From NCBI GenBank assembly GCA_008360955.1, contig LUCM01002455.1, positions 174,998 through 238,997 on the forward strand: DNA of 64,000 nt, given 5' to 3'. Of this stretch, positions 61,471 to 64,000 are shown one piece after another; positions within the stretch are counted from its first letter, which is position 1, and each line of letters opens with the position of its first letter. The DNA comes from Fasciolopsis buskii. Lineage: Eukaryota > Platyhelminthes > Trematoda > Plagiorchiida > Fasciolidae. The translations under genes were made by a program, and so were the position numbers. The notes below the pieces were generated by a model. That model saw only the letters and a program-made list of their open reading frames with translations. It made no database searches and was not told the DNA's origin.

Positions 61471-61978
61471 GAGATCAATGGCGTTGAGGAAGTGATAGTG
61501 AATCCTAGCGGTTTTTAACTACCAACAACTCTGTCAGTAGTAAAGGTATATTCTGACAACTCTTCCAATTCCCGATAACGACTACGCGACACCGTTACCA
61601 CCACACGGCATAATCTGGCTGTTCACTGTCTACTGACTACTGAGGTAGTAGTGAGTTAGACATTGAGAAGCTCATGGAGCGCCCGGAGTAGGCTGATTCG
61701 ATTATCCCGAGACCCGACAAAGTCTACGGACATTGGTAGGCAGAATACATTGATACATTGGCATTAAAATGAACAGCCAAGATGACATTTCAACTGAAAA
61801 TTATTCTTTTTTGCAAAAACAGGGGAATATCGACCAGTGCAGGCAATCAGAGTAAAGCTATCTACAGGAATTCCGGCAATGTAGCACATACTGTGTTAGC
61901 ACAAACGAATAGCAGAACAAAACAACTAAAATTAAGCGGAGAGGAACAGATCAAATAAATTGGTCGGTCTATGCTTAC

Positions 61979-62200
61979 CATTGATTCTCGGTAGTATCGA
62001 TAAGACATAATATCCCCGACAAGCGAGACCATGGGTTGGACGTGCCTCGCGACAATTTCATCCAGGTCCTCAAATTCTTCATCCCCAATTATCAGCACCC
62101 GCCCGAGCGAGAAACTATTTGATTTTTCTTTCTCTAGGACGTCTATATGCTGCATAATGCCTTCATCGACTTTCCAACTGACGGTTAGGTGATCAGGGCC
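61979..62200 (-). CDS. SUPT6H: SPT6, exon encoding the first SH2 domain
   Basis: Acceptor GGTTTTCAAG and donor ATG/GTAAGC bound 222 nt, phase 0, 74 residues: GPDHLTVSWKVDEGIMQHID, then VLEKEKSNSFSLGRVLIIGD and EEFEDLDEIVARHVQPMVSL. These are near-diagnostic for SPT6 (GADHLTVTWKV, QHIDV, EEFEDLDEIIARYVQPM in other animals). The segment completes the N-terminal SH2 begun in the previous exon. It ends MSYRYYRESM and joins GGDRAF in the next exon, as in the human YYQDCSGGDR region. The following intron is 3963 bp and holds two mobile elements. Confidence 0.95.
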
Positions 62201-62742
62201 CTTGAAAACCAATGTACAGACACATCAATCTTAAAGACTGGGTGAATCAGATATGACTGGCAAAAGAAGCAAAATGTTAGGATACACAACACGGGTAGGC
62301 TAAACAGAGACAGAAACAAGAAGCACAACCGATGGTTTACTTGTGAGATAACATGGATATGAAGGAAATAACGCTAATTATTAAGACGGGAAGTGGGACA
62401 TTGTGGAGAGGAGCATCTTTCGATTCATGATGATTGTAGTTCTTGCGACCAGCAAGTAGACAACGTTTGGTCGCCATAGATGAAAAGTTGAACGCAAGAA
62501 GAAAAAATCAGTAGAACGAAACGACTGATTCCGGTTTTAGTACTAAGGTAATTTTGCCGTGTCCTCTAGCGTTGTGCAAACAGACATTGCTAACTTTATC
62601 AACTTAGCAATACCAAGTTAAAAAAATTAAATAGTGGCCTGAAATATGAATTATCGAAAAATTGTGAATTAAAACATATCTAACCCCATTAAAAATAATC
62701 CACTCCGGGAAAGGGATATTCAATTTTGTAGGAAGCACTCAC

Positions 62743-62973
62743 TTTCCGACTAGGACGAATTACAATGCCCCCTGGTTCCATGTCCGTTTCCATTGAGACC
62801 AACTGATCGTAACTGATATTCTTGAAGTATGGATGAAAGATCACGCGAGATAAGTAAGGTGTTGATTTTTCCTTGGCTTTAGCTTTAGCTTCTTCTTCTT
62901 CTCGAATATCACGTTCTTCAGCTTCATAGTCATAAAACGGATCAGGACGTGGACGCCATATATGTTGATCATC
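62743..62973 (-). CDS. SUPT6H: SPT6, exon encoding linker and start of the first SH2
   Basis: Acceptor TTTCCCTTTCAG and donor AAA/GTGAGT bound 231 nt, phase 0, 77 residues. It opens DDQHIWRPRPDPFYDYEAEE, a charged helix that follows the S1 domain in SPT6, and continues through TPYLSRVIFHPYFKNIS to MEPGGIVIRPSRK. The Arg in VIRPS lies at the phosphate-binding position of the N-terminal SH2. SPT6 is a nuclear histone chaperone that travels with elongating RNA polymerase II. The upstream exons (S1, YqgF-like, HhH and N-terminal acidic parts) are not in the window. The ATG upstream of the exon, in the acceptor region, is not a start. Confidence 0.93.
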
Positions 62974-63179
62974 CTGAAAGGGAAAGTGCATGAAAAGGAG
63001 CAAATAGCAGAACACAAAAGTTTACAACTTACGCTGGAATAATGAACAAGTCGATATTAATCGATATCTAGAGTACTTTTCCACCTAGGTTTTGCGAATA
63101 TTACTAAGAAGCGTAACCATGCATCATTCTCCAAAACAAAGACGTCATTGGTGAAGTCCTTAAACAATCATATTATATT

Positions 63180-63345
63180 ACTGGATGCCGACAAGCCATT
63201 GATTTCGTAGATCGCGTACGACGAACACTCGTCTACCATACCGTGCCCTATTTTATATTCTTCCTAAGGAATGGAAGAAGCCATGTGGAGGCCAACAGAT
63301 GACGTGGCAACGTGGGATGAGAAAATGTACAGCGAAGTTAGGCAA
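63180..63345 (+). pseudogene. RTE-clade retrotransposon, copy 4 (3' coding fragment)
   Basis: The plus strand reads LPKEWKKPCGGQQMTWQRGM, then RKCTAKLGKVGVDW, matching the C-terminal end of the RTE polymerase in copies 2 and 3. The preceding DNA matches the HVLRMP-RRAL part out of frame. It is a short fragment upstream of SPT6 exon 62743-62973 and antisense to the gene. Confidence 0.75.
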
Positions 63346-63349
63346 AGTA

Positions 63350-64000
63350 GGTGTAGACTGGAAAACTGGGGAAGAAACCGTGAAACTGTCGAACGAATTT
63401 GGTTCGGTTCAGAGCAACAAGGTCGCGGACTGTTTACTCGGTTTAATATTCCAATCTCGAGTTTCTTAACCCGCAAGTTTCTAATCTTTTTCATTCCTGT
63501 TCTTCTAGAGGTTGCACATCCAGCAGTTGTGTTGTGTGAAGTCATAATACTTCCCTATTTCGGTATTTCTCGTTCGAACTCGATTTATTTGTGTTAACCA
63601 ATTGATAGCCAGTGAAACTGGGACGATCATCACATGACAGGCACAGATCTTGGTGATATGAACTCCGTAAATTACCATGTGTCATTTGTTATTGTGTTTT
63701 CACTCGCACGTTGGTAAGTATGAACGAATCGTGTCTTAGTGCCGGCTTTCGAAAAGCTAGACGTGTACAGGCGAACATTTGAACCCCAACACTGTACTTA
63801 CTGTTCAATTTTTTGTTTCGGATGACACAAAAGACATTCACAATCAACCGACGGGACAATCTTTTCGGATTTTCCTTATCCAATTAATGTATTGAATGTC
63901 AACTAGGTGAGACGAACGATGGGACCACCAGTGTTCACATTTTATTAATGAAATGTGTAATGGTTTTATTTTGTCATACTCGTCAAACTATCCGTGGGTT
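63350..64000. other. No supported feature; probable SPT6 intron
   Basis: Because the exon at 62743 begins inside SPT6, this region should be intron up to the window end, unless an exon was missed. I found no match to the S1 domain that must precede. Confidence 0.5.

Noticed and set aside
59386..61472. Functional retrotransposon gene
   Set aside because: There are many in-frame stops, and the polymerase is cut off right after the first catalytic block.

Overview
The window is nuclear DNA of a multicellular eukaryote. No long uninterrupted reading frames stand alone, the recognisable genes are split by GT/AG introns of about 0.4 to 4 kb, and most of the sequence is non-coding and filled with decayed repeats. 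The mix of RTE-clade non-LTR retrotransposons, hammerhead-ribozyme repeats and tRNA-derived elements fits a flatworm, most likely a digenean fluke; that placement is inferred from the repeats and gene style, not from a search. A 120-N assembly gap lies at 23199-23318.

Two genes are firmly recognised, both on the minus strand. At 15922-18990 is a complete four-exon HES/E(spl)-type bHLH transcription factor of 305 residues, with a basic region ending in ERRRRA, the helix-2 signature KLEKADIL, and a C-terminal WRPYLD in place of the usual WRPW. All four exons join in frame at consensus splice sites, and an AATAAA lies downstream. At the right end (57770-62973) are three consecutive exons of SPT6, the RNA polymerase II elongation factor and histone chaperone. 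They cover the linker after the S1 domain and most of the tandem SH2 module; the rest of the gene is outside or unrecognised.

The other coding candidates are single exons or exon pairs without recognised function. The best is a 528-bp exon-bearing block present twice in inverted orientation (21209-21736 minus, 37255-37782 plus), nearly identical between copies. Others lie at 5.5-6.1, 12.2, 28.7, 30.4, 31.2, 32.2, 34.7/35.3, 38.8, 39.3 and 42.7 kb and carry low to moderate confidence.

Repeats dominate the rest. A short repeat with an intact type I hammerhead ribozyme core occurs at 4.3 and 12.7 kb, with decayed copies at 2.6 and 38.5 kb and a fragment at 6.95 kb. A second family ends in a perfect stem-loop followed by GAAACG; its largest copy forms a perfect 388-bp-arm palindrome around the assembly gap, and another copy abuts a splice site of the HES gene. 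A foldback element with a tRNA-like core lies at 27.5 kb, and a diverged copy lies inside an SPT6 intron. A 705-bp near-perfect palindrome sits at 48.8-49.5 kb. From 52 kb to the end, broken RTE-clade retrotransposons cluster, including one nested inside another and one inside the 4-kb SPT6 intron.
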